This document shows positions 16,966 to 25,994 of a stretch of 64,000 nt of DNA, piece by piece. The notes under the pieces are model-generated. The model did not search any database. It saw only the letters and a program-made list of their open reading frames with translations, and was not told where the DNA came from. Location of the stretch: positions 1,054,001 to 1,118,000 of the forward strand of contig NZ_FYEX01000001.1 in the NCBI RefSeq assembly GCF_900187875.1. Reading direction: 5' to 3'. Position 1 is the first letter of the stretch, and the number at the start of each line of letters is the position of its first letter. Source of the DNA: Polynucleobacter victoriensis. GTDB lineage: Bacteria > Pseudomonadota > Gammaproteobacteria > Burkholderiales > Burkholderiaceae. The translations under genes were made by a program, and so were the position numbers.

Positions 16966-19101
16966 CTATGCAGCCAATTTACCAATATCTGCAACTTGAT
17001 TCATCAAGGTATGCATTTTTGTAAGTAGGGCAAGACGGTTATCTCTTAGAGCCGTATTTGGATCCATGACCATCACATCATTGAAGAAGTTATCAACATC
17101 AGTTCTTAATGTAGCAAATGCTTGTAGAGCATCTGTAAAGTTACCTGCCTTAAAAGACGCATTAATCTGGGGCATGATGTTCTCAAGCGCTGCAGCCAGA
17201 GATTTTTCTGCTTCAACGCTTAATAAATCATGATTGATTGTTTCTGGAATTTTGAAGTCAACTTTTTTCAGTATGTTGCCAATACGTTTGTTGGCTGCAG
17301 CGAGTGCTGCTGATTCATCTAGCGCAGCAAACAATCTAACAGCTTTGAGTCGATCCAAAACATCATTGAATACTTCAGGTAATTGACTTACAACTGATTC
17401 AACTTCATTAGTAGAGTAATTTTTGCCATCTAAGCTCTGATCTTTTAGATAAGCGCGTAACCTATCTAAGATGAAGCCATGAATAACAGCAACATCCACA
17501 TTTTTCTTGACCTCGTCCTGCGCAAAAGCTGCAAGAGTTGTGGTGATTAAATTACAAACATTGAGCGGTAATTTTTTCTCCAAAAGAATTCTGCAAATCC
17601 CCAAAGCATGACGGCGAAGCGCAAAAGGATCTTTTTCGCCTGTTGGTGCTAAGCCAATTCCCCAAATGCCTACTAGAGTTTCTAGCTTATCTGCAAGGGC
17701 TAAAATTGTTCCGGTATTTGTATTAGGTAGTGCATCACCAGCAAATTTTGGTGAGTAATGTTCCATACAAGCTGCCGCAACGTCTGGATGCTCATTGTCA
17801 TTCAGGGCGTAGTAGCGACCCATAATGCCTTGTAATTCTGGGAATTCGCCAACCATGTCAGTTAGCAAATCAGCTTTAGCAATTTTTGCTGCACGCTCTG
17901 CTAATTCAATACTGATCGCCGGGTTATTTTTTTTGAGTTCTGTTGCGATGCTTTGAGCAATTTTGCCAACTCGTTCTGTTCTCTCAAGTTGAGTGCCCAA
18001 CTTATTGTGGTAAACAACTTTAGATAAAAGAGGAGTTCTTTCTAATAAAGATTTTTTACGATCTTGTTCGTAAAAGAACTTGGCGTCTGCTAGGCGAGGT
18101 CTTACAACACGCTCGTTTCCGGAAATAATTGCTTCTGGAGTTTTTGTTTCAATATTTGAAACAATCAAAAACTGATTACTCAATTTGCCATTTTTATCGG
18201 TCATGGCAAAGTATTTTTGATTGGTCTGCATTGTCAAAATTAGACATTCTTGAGGAACTTCTAAGAATTCCTTTTCAAACTCACAGGTGTAGATAACAGG
18301 CCATTCAACTAATGAGCAAACTTCCTCTAGAAGAGACTCTGGCATTAAAACGGATTGTCCATTCGAGGCTTGGTTTAGCGCATCACGAATTTTTGCAATC
18401 CTTGCTGAGTAGCTGGCAATTACTTTCCCCTCTTTTTCAAGAGAGTTAGCGTATTCATCAGCATGAGCAATTGTGATAGATCCTTTGGATAAGAATCGAT
18501 GACCAATGGTGGTGTTACTGGACTGCAAACCTAGCGCTTCAATTGAGATAGTTGTTGTGCCATGTACAGCCAATAAGCCGTGAGCAGGCCTTACAAATTC
18601 AACATCTTTAACTTGAGCAGTACCTGGCGCTATTTGATAGCGCATGACTTTAGGGATTGGCAGTTTGCTAATGGCTTGCTCAACAGCAGTTTGGAGACCA
18701 GCAGCAAGCGTTTGGCCTGCCACATCAATTGTTAAATAGAATGCTTCAGATTTATCGGACCCCTGTCTTTCTAGCTGGCTGACTGACACATCGGGGTAAC
18801 CGAGTGAGGCTAGTTTTTTAAGTAAGGGTGCGGTTGGTTTTCCATCTGCATCCAAGGCAATAGATACGGGCAATAGTTTTTCTTTAACTGCGCGATCAGG
18901 TGCTTTGTTTAATACTGCGGATAAATGAACAGCTAATCTGCGTGGAGTAGCAAAACTTGTCGTCACGCTAGCTTCAGTTAATAAACCTTGGCTTTTTAGA
19001 GATTGTTCAATCGTTTCTGAAAAACTTTGGCCAAGTTTTTTAAGAGCCTTAGGAGGAAGCTCTTCGGTGAATAGTTCGAGAATTAAAGGTGCTGTACTCA
19101 T
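16966..19101 (-). CDS. glyS: Glycyl-tRNA synthetase beta subunit
   Basis: The 711-residue protein begins with the family start LILELFTEELPPKAL, contains the conserved GHRFL and QTNQKYFA segments and the DKLETLVGIWGIGLAPTGEKDPFALRR block, and ends with an anticodon-binding helical domain. The beta subunit binds tRNA-Gly and joins GlyQ in an alpha2beta2 enzyme. Its start overlaps the glyQ stop by 4 bp. Confidence 0.98.
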   Translation of the reverse strand: MSTAPLILELFTEELPPKALKKLGQSFSETIEQSLKSQGLLTEASVTTSFATPRRLAVHLSAVLNKAPDRAVKEKLLPVSIALDADGKPTAPLLKKLASLGYPDVSVSQLERQGSDKSEAFYLTIDVAGQTLAAGLQTAVEQAISKLPIPKVMRYQIAPGTAQVKDVEFVRPAHGLLAVHGTTTISIEALGLQSSNTTIGHRFLSKGSITIAHADEYANSLEKEGKVIASYSARIAKIRDALNQASNGQSVLMPESLLEEVCSLVEWPVIYTCEFEKEFLEVPQECLILTMQTNQKYFAMTDKNGKLSNQFLIVSNIETKTPEAIISGNERVVRPRLADAKFFYEQDRKKSLLERTPLLSKVVYHNKLGTQLERTERVGKIAQSIATELKKNNPAISIELAERAAKIAKADLLTDMVGEFPELQGIMGRYYALNDNEHPDVAAACMEHYSPKFAGDALPNTNTGTILALADKLETLVGIWGIGLAPTGEKDPFALRRHALGICRILLEKKLPLNVCNLITTTLAAFAQDEVKKNVDVAVIHGFILDRLRAYLKDQSLDGKNYSTNEVESVVSQLPEVFNDVLDRLKAVRLFAALDESAALAAANKRIGNILKKVDFKIPETINHDLLSVEAEKSLAAALENIMPQINASFKAGNFTDALQAFATLRTDVDNFFNDVMVMDPNTALRDNRLALLTKMHTLMNQVADIGKLAA

Positions 19102-19985
19102 TTAACACCCTCTAATTTTTGACACATAGGGAAACCTAATTTTTCTCTAGACTCATAGTAGGCCTGGGCCACGCTACGAGATAAATTGCGAATACGACCA
19201 ATATATGCAGCTCGTTCGGTAACTGAGATGGCGCCACGTGCATCTAATAAGTTAAATGTGTGGGCTGCTTTTAAAACCATTTCATAGGCAGGTAATGCCA
19301 AAGGAATATCCATCAGACGCTTAGCTTCGTTTTCATAGTTACCAAATTGTTGGAACAGTAAGTCAGCGTTTGAGTGCTCAAAATTGTAGGTAGACTGTTC
19401 TACTTCGTTTTGGTGGTAGACATCGCCATAGCTGACTCCATCAGTCCACACCAAGTCATATACGTTTTCAACTTTTTGCAAATACATGGCTAAACGTTCT
19501 AAGCCATACGTAATTTCACCAAGAATTGGTTTGCAATCGATACCGCCAACTTGTTGGAAATATGTGAATTGAGTCACTTCCATGCCATTAAGCCAGACTT
19601 CCCAACCAAGACCCCAAGCGCCCAACGTTGGGTTTTCCCAGTCATCTTCTACAAAGCGAATGTCATTCTGTTTTAAATCTAGCCCGAGCGCTTCTAAGCT
19701 ACCAAGATAAAGATCAAGAATGTTTTCAGGAGCTGGTTTTAAAACTACTTGGTATTGATAGTAGTGTTGAAGTCGGTTTGGATTCTCACCATAACGACCG
19801 TCTTTAGGGCGACGTGATGGTTGGACATACGCAGCTTTCCATGGCTCTGGACCAATAGATCTCAAGAAGGTGGCCGTATGGGATGTCCCAGCGCCAACCT
19901 CTAGGTCGACTGGTTGAAGTAGGGCGCAACCTTGTTGGTCCCAGTAATTTTGTAGAGTAAGAATGACTTGCTGAAAGGTAAGCAT
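19098..19985 (-). CDS. glyQ: Glycyl-tRNA synthetase alpha subunit
   Basis: This 295-residue class II synthetase subunit begins MLTFQQVILTLQNYWDQQGC and contains GTSHTATFLRSIGP, YVQPSRRPKDGRYGENPNR and TYGLERLAMYLQ. It holds the active site for glycine activation. The split alpha/beta form is typical of proteobacteria. It lies 50 bp downstream of lnt. Confidence 0.98.
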   Translation of the reverse strand: MLTFQQVILTLQNYWDQQGCALLQPVDLEVGAGTSHTATFLRSIGPEPWKAAYVQPSRRPKDGRYGENPNRLQHYYQYQVVLKPAPENILDLYLGSLEALGLDLKQNDIRFVEDDWENPTLGAWGLGWEVWLNGMEVTQFTYFQQVGGIDCKPILGEITYGLERLAMYLQKVENVYDLVWTDGVSYGDVYHQNEVEQSTYNFEHSNADLLFQQFGNYENEAKRLMDIPLALPAYEMVLKAAHTFNLLDARGAISVTERAAYIGRIRNLSRSVAQAYYESREKLGFPMCQKLEGVK

Positions 19986-20035
19986 ATGATAGGTTTCCTG
20001 AACCCTAAGATTTTACCTTTCTTGCCAGGTTAAGC

Positions 20036-21487
20036 CTACTTTTTGTTTTTGCGCCAAGCCAAGATTAAAAATAAGCCACAGATCATCAGAATTGGAATAT
20101 CTCCGACCCAGACATAGGGGGTTTTGCCTGAATATGCCTGAATTTCTGCTTTTAAGATTCCTTGCTGAAATTTTGGTAGTTGGCGCAATACTTGACCTTG
20201 GTGGTCAATCACTGAAGTGATGCCAGTATTCGTAGCTCTTAGGGTGGGGATGCCCGTTTCGATAGACCTTAACCTAGCCAATCGAAGTTGTTGTTCAGCA
20301 GCTTGACTGTCACCAAACCAAGCGAGATTGGTCAAGTTAACCCAAAGGTGGTGGTCAACCGCAGAATTTCTTTGACGGGCAGCTAATTCGTTACCAAACA
20401 CATCTTCGTAACAAATCAAGATTCCAACAGCAATCTCGTCGATACCTTGAAGAATGATGAATGGAGCTTGTCTGTCTGATCCACGATAAAAGTTACCAAG
20501 AGGAACTTTAAATAAATCAACGAACCATTGGGCACCCCATGGCACAAACTCTCCAAATGGCACTAGATGGGACTTGTTGTATTGGTAATTTTCACCTTTA
20601 CTTTTTAGCCCTATTGCCGAGTTGGAGAGTTGCCCATTCGGGCCCATACCAATCGCACCAAGAATGATGTTTTGAGAATTATTTTTTGGCTTAAGGTTCT
20701 CAAATAGTGGGTCAAATTTGGTTGGTTGGACTGGAATAGCCGTTTCTGGGGCTATGATTAAAGAGCTTTTACTTTTTTTGATGGCATCGTAGTAATACTC
20801 AATTTGTTGACTAATACTCGCTGGATCAAATTTGGTGGTTTGTGCAAAGTTACCCTGAATTAAGGACAGATCAATTGGTCGACCAATTGGTTGGGTAAAT
20901 GAAAAAAGACCTATTGCATGGCTGGCAGAAATGACGGCGATAGTGGCTACAATCTTCGTAAAGAAGTTATTTTTACCTAGGCTTAAGTAAGCTGCTAAAG
21001 CTACGCATAGCCATGTGCATGCAAGTCCCCCCAGGAGTGGCGCCCACGCAAAAAATGGGCCATCAACTTGTGATTCGGCAAAACCAGCCCATGGAAACCC
21101 TGTGAATAGTTGACCTCTTAACCACTCGAAAATAACCCAACTACAGGCAATTCCGATGATTCGTAAGGTGTTGGATTGATAAAGATGGGTCAGTTTTACT
21201 GCCGCAGCATAAAACAAGCCTAAGTAGGCTGATAGGACAATAACGGCAAAAATAGAGAGTGCTGCTGGAAGTCCGCCTATGTCGTGTAGGCTAACAAATA
21301 TCCACCATAAAGAATTACAAAAGTAGCCTAAGGAAAAAATCCAGCTAGAACGAAATGGGTGTGCGTCTGAAAAAATGGCACGGAAAAAAATCGCTAAGCC
21401 AACAATCAGAAACCATCCGCCATATGGCAATTCAATTAGCCAAGAGCAGATGCTACCTAGAGCGAAAAACAGCAGGCTTTTAATCAA
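20036..21487 (-). CDS. lnt: Apolipoprotein N-acyltransferase
   Basis: The protein has several N-terminal membrane segments followed by a periplasmic nitrilase domain with Glu in IIAPETAIPVQ, Lys in NKSHLVPFGEFVPW and Cys in GILICYEDVFGNELA, the Glu-Lys-Cys triad of Lnt. It adds the third acyl chain to lipoproteins. The frame has no ATG near its 5' end. I chose the TTG at 21487 because it overlaps the corC stop, like neighbouring gene pairs. A TTG at 21547 would add 20 residues and overlap corC by 68 bp. Neither has a clear Shine-Dalgarno. Confidence 0.93.
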   Translation of the reverse strand: MIKSLLFFALGSICSWLIELPYGGWFLIVGLAIFFRAIFSDAHPFRSSWIFSLGYFCNSLWWIFVSLHDIGGLPAALSIFAVIVLSAYLGLFYAAAVKLTHLYQSNTLRIIGIACSWVIFEWLRGQLFTGFPWAGFAESQVDGPFFAWAPLLGGLACTWLCVALAAYLSLGKNNFFTKIVATIAVISASHAIGLFSFTQPIGRPIDLSLIQGNFAQTTKFDPASISQQIEYYYDAIKKSKSSLIIAPETAIPVQPTKFDPLFENLKPKNNSQNIILGAIGMGPNGQLSNSAIGLKSKGENYQYNKSHLVPFGEFVPWGAQWFVDLFKVPLGNFYRGSDRQAPFIILQGIDEIAVGILICYEDVFGNELAARQRNSAVDHHLWVNLTNLAWFGDSQAAEQQLRLARLRSIETGIPTLRATNTGITSVIDHQGQVLRQLPKFQQGILKAEIQAYSGKTPYVWVGDIPILMICGLFLILAWRKNKK

Positions 21488-22319
21488 TTTCAGTTTTTGT
21501 TGCGAGTAAAACGTGTACCTGTCTTGCGTCAGCCCGTTGAATCTCAAAAATAATGTTATTAATTTTGATCGATTCCCCTTTATGAGGAACTCTGCCTATG
21601 TTTTTTAGAATGAATCCAGCTAAGGTGTCATTGTCATCATCTTGAAACGATGTGCCTAAAGCGTCGTTTACTTGCTCTAGTTCTGTGATGCCCCGAATTC
21701 TAAATTTGGATTCGCTGACTTTGATGATGTTGTCTTCAATGTCGTCTGTGTCATGCTCGTCTTCAATGTCACCTACGATTTGTTCTAACACGTCTTCAAT
21801 TGTCACAAGACCTGCAACGCCACCATATTCATCAACAACAATGGCGATGTGATTGCGGTGTTCTCTAAAGTCTCTTAGTAGGACGCTAAGACGTTTTGAT
21901 TCAGGAATAAATACCGCGGGCCTGAGCCAATCTCTTAGCTGAAAGTCATCTTCCTGGGAGTGACGCAATAAATCTTTTGCTAAAAGTATGCCAATGACGT
22001 TATCGCGGTTGTCTTCATAAACTGGGAATCTTGAGTGTGCTGCTTTAATCACTTCAGCGATTGTGTCTTCGATTGATTCGTTAATATCAATCCAATCGAT
22101 TTGCGACCTTGGCACTAGGATGTCTCTTGCAGCCAATTCCCCAACTTGAAAAACACCCTCGATCATTGCTAGGGCATCTGCGTCAATTAATCCCTCTTTA
22201 TGAGATTCTCTGAGGGTTTCGAGGAGTTCAACCCTTCTTTCTGATGCTGATGCAGGGGTTGGCGACAGCAAATCGCTGAGGCGTTCTAGGAGGCTTTTCG
22301 ACTCTGGTTCAGTTGTCAT
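21480..22319 (-). CDS. corC: CorC-type CBS-domain protein
   Basis: The 279-residue protein has a first CBS segment (RDILVPRSQIDWIDI), a second with HRNHIAIVVDEYGGVAGLVTIEDVLEQIVGDIEDEHD, and a C-terminal CorC/HlyC domain (FRIRGITELEQVNDALG). The membrane DUF21 domain of longer relatives is absent, as in E. coli CorC. It is linked to magnesium/cobalt efflux in enterics. Its place directly before lnt is conserved. Confidence 0.93.
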   Translation of the reverse strand: MTTEPESKSLLERLSDLLSPTPASASERRVELLETLRESHKEGLIDADALAMIEGVFQVGELAARDILVPRSQIDWIDINESIEDTIAEVIKAAHSRFPVYEDNRDNVIGILLAKDLLRHSQEDDFQLRDWLRPAVFIPESKRLSVLLRDFREHRNHIAIVVDEYGGVAGLVTIEDVLEQIVGDIEDEHDTDDIEDNIIKVSESKFRIRGITELEQVNDALGTSFQDDDNDTLAGFILKNIGRVPHKGESIKINNIIFEIQRADARQVHVLLATKTEID

Positions 22320-22349
22320 AATGTATAAGCATAGCTTATTTAGATGAAA

Positions 22350-22820
22350 TTATATGTAGGGATTAGCCTGTTTTAGCTTTTTGAGTATGGAGATTTCTAG
22401 TTGTTCCATGGCTTCCGCTTCTACTTCATCTTCATGATCAAATCCTTGTGCATGAAGAGTGCCATGCACGATTAGATGAATGAGGTGTTGCTCAAGTGTT
22501 TTATTCTGCTGTTTCGCTTCTTTTTCAAGTACCGGCAAACAAATCACTAAATCAGCTGAAAGATGGTCAATGCCATTTTGTAGTTCATAGGGAAACGTCA
22601 AAATATTTGTGGCGTAATCCTTGTTCCGATAATTAGCGTTTAGTTTTTTGCTTTCAGCTTGACCAACAAATCTAACGGTAATCGTCGCATTTTCTTGTAG
22701 AGCTTTTTTAATCCAATTGCCTACTTTTCTTTTTGTAATTAAGTCTTGCCATTTTTGAGCCATGGCTGAAGTGGCAAACTGAATTTCTAGTGCTAATTTA
22801 GGAGGGGCTTTGGCTTTCAT
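22350..22820 (-). CDS. ybeY: Endoribonuclease / rRNA maturation factor YbeY
   Basis: The 156-residue protein has the zinc motif H119-GTL-H123-AQGFD-H129, the UPF0054 signature, and the upstream NYRNKDYATNILTFPY segment. YbeY takes part in 16S rRNA 3'-end processing and ribosome quality control. Its start overlaps the miaB stop, so the phoH gene that usually lies between miaB and ybeY is missing here. Confidence 0.96.
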   Translation of the reverse strand: MKAKAPPKLALEIQFATSAMAQKWQDLITKRKVGNWIKKALQENATITVRFVGQAESKKLNANYRNKDYATNILTFPYELQNGIDHLSADLVICLPVLEKEAKQQNKTLEQHLIHLIVHGTLHAQGFDHEDEVEAEAMEQLEISILKKLKQANPYI

Positions 22821-24157
22821 TCTTGAATGATAAGCTCACCGCGTAATGAGTGTGCCATAGCTTCTGTAAATTTGACTGATTCAAGTTTGCCAATCAATCT
22901 TTTTGCGTGATCGTTATTGACCTCAATCAACACCACACGACCATTTTCGGTTCTACCTTGCAAATGAATTCCATCACGAGCCATGCTTTCCATCATGACT
23001 TTTTCTGTTTTACCAACCATGCTTCGATTGATTTCCAGGACATGTTGGTCAATTTGGGCAACAAGTGTTTTTAGGCGTTCGTTTTTTACTTGGGTAGGGG
23101 TGTCGTCTTTGAGATTGGCTGCTGGCGTGCCAGGACGTTCGCTGTAAATAAAGCAGTAGCTGTTGTCAAATTTAATTTCTTTGACTAACTTCATGAGTTG
23201 GTCAAAATCCTCATCAGTTTCGCCTGGGAACCCTACGATGAAATCACTTGAAATAACTATATCTGGGCGAATTGCTTTAATCTTTTTGATGACACTTTTG
23301 TATTCCAAAACGGTATAGCCACGCTTCATGTTAGCTAACACCCGGTCGGAGCCGTGTTGCACGGGCAGGTGAAGGTGATTAACTAATTTAGGTAGTTTTG
23401 CGTAAGCATCAATTAGGCGTTGTGTGAATTCTTTGGGATGGCTAGTAGTAAATCTAATTCGCTCAACCCCAGGAATATCTGAAACATATTCAAGCAGCAT
23501 GGCAAAGTCAGCAATTTCTTCAGAGCCACTCATCTTGCCACGATAAGCATTTACGTTTTGACCTAGCAGATGGATTTCTTGAACACCTTGTTGCGCTAGA
23601 CCGGCAACCTCTGTGAGCACATCCTCAAAAGGTCTCGAAACCTCTTCACCACGCGTGTAGGGTACGACGCAGTAGCTGCAATATTTTGAACAGCCTTCCA
23701 TAATTGATACGTAGGCTGCGCCACCTTCGACTTTTGCTGGAGGGAGATTGTCGAATTTCTCAATTTCTGGAAAGCTAATATCTACTTGCGGTAAGCCTGT
23801 TTGATGTCTTGCCTCAATTAACTCTGGAAGTCGATGTAGTGTTTGTGGTCCAAACACAAAATCAACATAAGGAGCTCTATTAACAATATGCTTGCCTTCT
23901 TGACTGGCAACACATCCACCAACACCAATTAGTAAATTTGGTTTTTGGGCTTTTAGTTCACGCAAGCGACCTAAGTCTGAAAAAACTTTTTCTTGTGCCT
24001 TCTCTCGAACTGAGCAGGTATTTAGAAGAATCACGTCGGCATCTTCTGGATGATCAGTTTTAATCATTCCATCGTGATGGTTTAAGACATCCACCATTTT
24101 GTCAGAGTCATATTCATTCATCTGACAGCCAAATGTTTTTACGTAAACTTTTTTCAT
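22817..24157 (-). CDS. miaB: tRNA-2-methylthio-N6-dimethylallyladenosine synthase MiaB
   Basis: The 446-residue radical SAM methylthiotransferase begins MKKVYVKTFGCQMNEYDSDKM (UPF0004 domain, Cys11). It then has the radical SAM CSKYCSYCVVPYTRG cluster motif and a C-terminal TRAM domain. It methylthiolates i6A37 of tRNAs reading UNN codons. I chose the ATG at 24157, which forms a TAATG overlap with the antiporter stop. The longer frame would add 22 cysteine-rich residues that are out-of-frame antiporter sequence. Confidence 0.97.
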   Translation of the reverse strand: MKKVYVKTFGCQMNEYDSDKMVDVLNHHDGMIKTDHPEDADVILLNTCSVREKAQEKVFSDLGRLRELKAQKPNLLIGVGGCVASQEGKHIVNRAPYVDFVFGPQTLHRLPELIEARHQTGLPQVDISFPEIEKFDNLPPAKVEGGAAYVSIMEGCSKYCSYCVVPYTRGEEVSRPFEDVLTEVAGLAQQGVQEIHLLGQNVNAYRGKMSGSEEIADFAMLLEYVSDIPGVERIRFTTSHPKEFTQRLIDAYAKLPKLVNHLHLPVQHGSDRVLANMKRGYTVLEYKSVIKKIKAIRPDIVISSDFIVGFPGETDEDFDQLMKLVKEIKFDNSYCFIYSERPGTPAANLKDDTPTQVKNERLKTLVAQIDQHVLEINRSMVGKTEKVMMESMARDGIHLQGRTENGRVVLIEVNNDHAKRLIGKLESVKFTEAMAHSLRGELIIQE

Positions 24158-25425
24158 TATTTGAGCACTTGAAATGCTAGAACAGCAATGATTGTAGGTG
24201 GTAGAGCAGCCACAAATAGCCAAAGAGCTGACACACTACCTTCGGGGAAGTGTTCGCGCAATATGGACATGCCTGCAGGATTGGGCGCATTAGCGATCAC
24301 TGTTAGACCGCCTCCCGTGATGGCTCCTGCAACAACAGCGTATTTGAATTCATTGCTGGTGCCCTCAACAAGAGAAGCAAGATAAGTTAAGGCAGCATTA
24401 TCAGTGATTGCAGTTAGTGCTGTAGCACCATAATAAACAAGCGTACTACTCATTTTTTCTAAGATGGGCTGAAGCCACCACTGCTGCATGCCACCCAAAA
24501 CAACTAAGCCGGCTAAGAAAAAGGCAACCATCAAGGCTTCTTTTAGCAATAGCGGATTTTGAAATTTCGAATAGGCATGTGTGTAGCCCATGAAAAATAA
24601 TAAAAGTCCCATAAAAACTACAGGGTGATGAGCAAATATAACAATGCCTGCTAAGAATGTTAGGTGTACAAGCATGACAACGAGTGGCATGACGTCTTTA
24701 TCTTCTGAGGGGTTATCCTTAGGTAGATATTTGTGCATGAGGAGCGTTACTAGCAAGGCGTTAGTTAAAACTGCTATGCCAGCCTTAATGCCGAATGTAT
24801 TAAAAACAAACGCTGTATCCCATCCCCACGTGCTTGCAACCATCAATATTGGAGGTGCGGCAAAATTTGTAAGCGCGCCACCAATTGACACGTTGACAAA
24901 CAGAACACCAATCGTCAAATACATTAACTTGATATCTGATGTTTGACTAAATATTTTTCTCTTTAGTAGTAATGCGGCCAAAGTCATTGCTGCGGGCTCA
25001 GTGATAAACGAGCCTAGTAGCGGTACCAAACTTAGGGTCACGAAGTAGTTGGTAATGATGCTATTGATAGAAAATATTTTCGTTAAAAGTGCTGAAACCA
25101 ATCTAACTAATTCAGATGCAAAATGAAGAACTGGTTTGCTAGCAGCTACCACCATGATTGCAAAAACAAATAGAGGTTCTGTGTAGTTGCGTGTTTCTAA
25201 ATATTCCACAGAAGGTTTATGGTCACCTAAAGTAATGGCCATAAAAACAATCAAGATCATGGCCCAAAAACCAAATACAGCTTCTACTTCACCTAGAAGG
25301 TGCCAAAGACCAGAATGGTTTGGGTGCTTGTGGGCTAAACCTTCAAAAAAAGATGATGAGAATGTATGTAATACGGCGATTACAAAAAGTGTTGTTGCGA
25401 TGATCTGTAGATTGGTCGGATTCAT
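24157..25425 (-). CDS. Putative Na+/H+ antiporter (Na_H_antiport_3 type)
   Basis: The 422-residue, strongly hydrophobic protein has about 11-12 predicted membrane segments. Conserved-looking loops include FITEPAAMTLAALLL, TNFAAPPILMVAS, TALTAITDNAALTYLASLVEG and TVIANAPNPAGMSILREHFP. The repeated pattern of an acidic or Asn residue inside a broken helix is that of the ion transporter superfamily. I recognise the family as the putative Na+/H+ antiporters (PF07399). Ion specificity is not shown by sequence. It heads the miaB-ybeY-corC-lnt run and has a 170-bp leader with several inverted repeats. Confidence 0.8.
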   Translation of the reverse strand: MNPTNLQIIATTLFVIAVLHTFSSSFFEGLAHKHPNHSGLWHLLGEVEAVFGFWAMILIVFMAITLGDHKPSVEYLETRNYTEPLFVFAIMVVAASKPVLHFASELVRLVSALLTKIFSINSIITNYFVTLSLVPLLGSFITEPAAMTLAALLLKRKIFSQTSDIKLMYLTIGVLFVNVSIGGALTNFAAPPILMVASTWGWDTAFVFNTFGIKAGIAVLTNALLVTLLMHKYLPKDNPSEDKDVMPLVVMLVHLTFLAGIVIFAHHPVVFMGLLLFFMGYTHAYSKFQNPLLLKEALMVAFFLAGLVVLGGMQQWWLQPILEKMSSTLVYYGATALTAITDNAALTYLASLVEGTSNEFKYAVVAGAITGGGLTVIANAPNPAGMSILREHFPEGSVSALWLFVAALPPTIIAVLAFQVLK

Positions 25426-25451
25426 TTTGAGCCTTGTGAGTTCAAATTTTA

Positions 25452-25483
25452 TTGGGTTTATTGTAGGTTGGTGAAAAACCCAA
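25452..25483 (-). promoter_or_regulatory. Hairpin in the antiporter 5' leader
   Basis: Eight-base arms TTGGGTTT (25452-25459) and AAACCCAA (25476-25483) enclose a 16-nt loop, 27 bp upstream of the antiporter start. In the minus direction the hairpin is followed by TAAAATTTG rather than a U-run, so it is not a normal terminator. It could be a leader structure. No known riboswitch consensus was recognised. Confidence 0.4.
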
Positions 25484-25540
25484 AAAAATAAGTAAATACC
25501 TGATTTATCTGTTAATTTTTGATGATTCTTGTAATGCGGT

Positions 25541-25570
25541 AGGGTTAAATAACCCTTTGAGACAGTCTCA
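25541..25570. repeat. Two adjacent inverted repeats between tRNA-Met and the antiporter gene
   Basis: AGGGTTA-AA-TAACCCT (25541-25556) is directly followed by TGAGAC-A-GTCTCA (25558-25570). Both lie downstream of the tRNA on its own strand. Neither is followed by a clear U-run. They may be 3' trailer structures of the tRNA transcript or operators. Confidence 0.4.
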
Positions 25571-25595
25571 CAAGCAAAAGCCGTAAGAAGAATAG

Positions 25596-25672
<77 letters not shown>

Positions 25673-25763
25673 AAAGACCATGATTATATAGTACTTTGTG
25701 CGCTATCTCAAAATCAGACTATTGAAAAGGTATTGGCTTTTGAGGGGTGAAGATAAATTTTGG

Positions 25764-25994
25764 TCAATCAGTTTTATTTTTTTTCTTTTCGTACTGATGC
25801 ATTTTGTGGGCATAGAACCAAATTAAACCCAAATAAATAAATAAAGCACCCTGGGCGCCCCACCAATAAGTAAAGTTCCATCCAAAAAAGTCAAATCGTA
25901 AGGGTTCTGGGGCAAGACCTACAACTAAGGTTGTCATGAACCAAATTACTAGCAATATCAAGATGAGCCGTTTATTTTTTGGCCAAGTTTTCAT
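25764..25994 (-). CDS. DUF4212 protein (solute:sodium symporter small subunit), orphan
   Basis: The 76-residue protein has two membrane segments (about 9-28 and 42-63). It carries the FFGWNFTYWWGAQGALFIYLGLIWFYAHKM block typical of DUF4212, the small partner of VC_2705-type sodium:solute symporters. I chose the ATG at 25994, which overlaps the kinase stop in an ATGA. The longer frame would add 11 residues inside the kinase gene. The large symporter subunit usually follows this gene, but here the next gene is a tRNA, so the partner is missing locally. Confidence 0.85.
   Translation of the reverse strand: MKTWPKNKRLILILLVIWFMTTLVVGLAPEPLRFDFFGWNFTYWWGAQGALFIYLGLIWFYAHKMHQYEKKKNKTD

Noticed and set aside
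24158..24223. 22-residue N-terminal extension of MiaB rich in cysteines
   Set aside because: It lies inside the antiporter coding sequence. The ATG at 24157 gives the standard MiaB start and a TAATG overlap.
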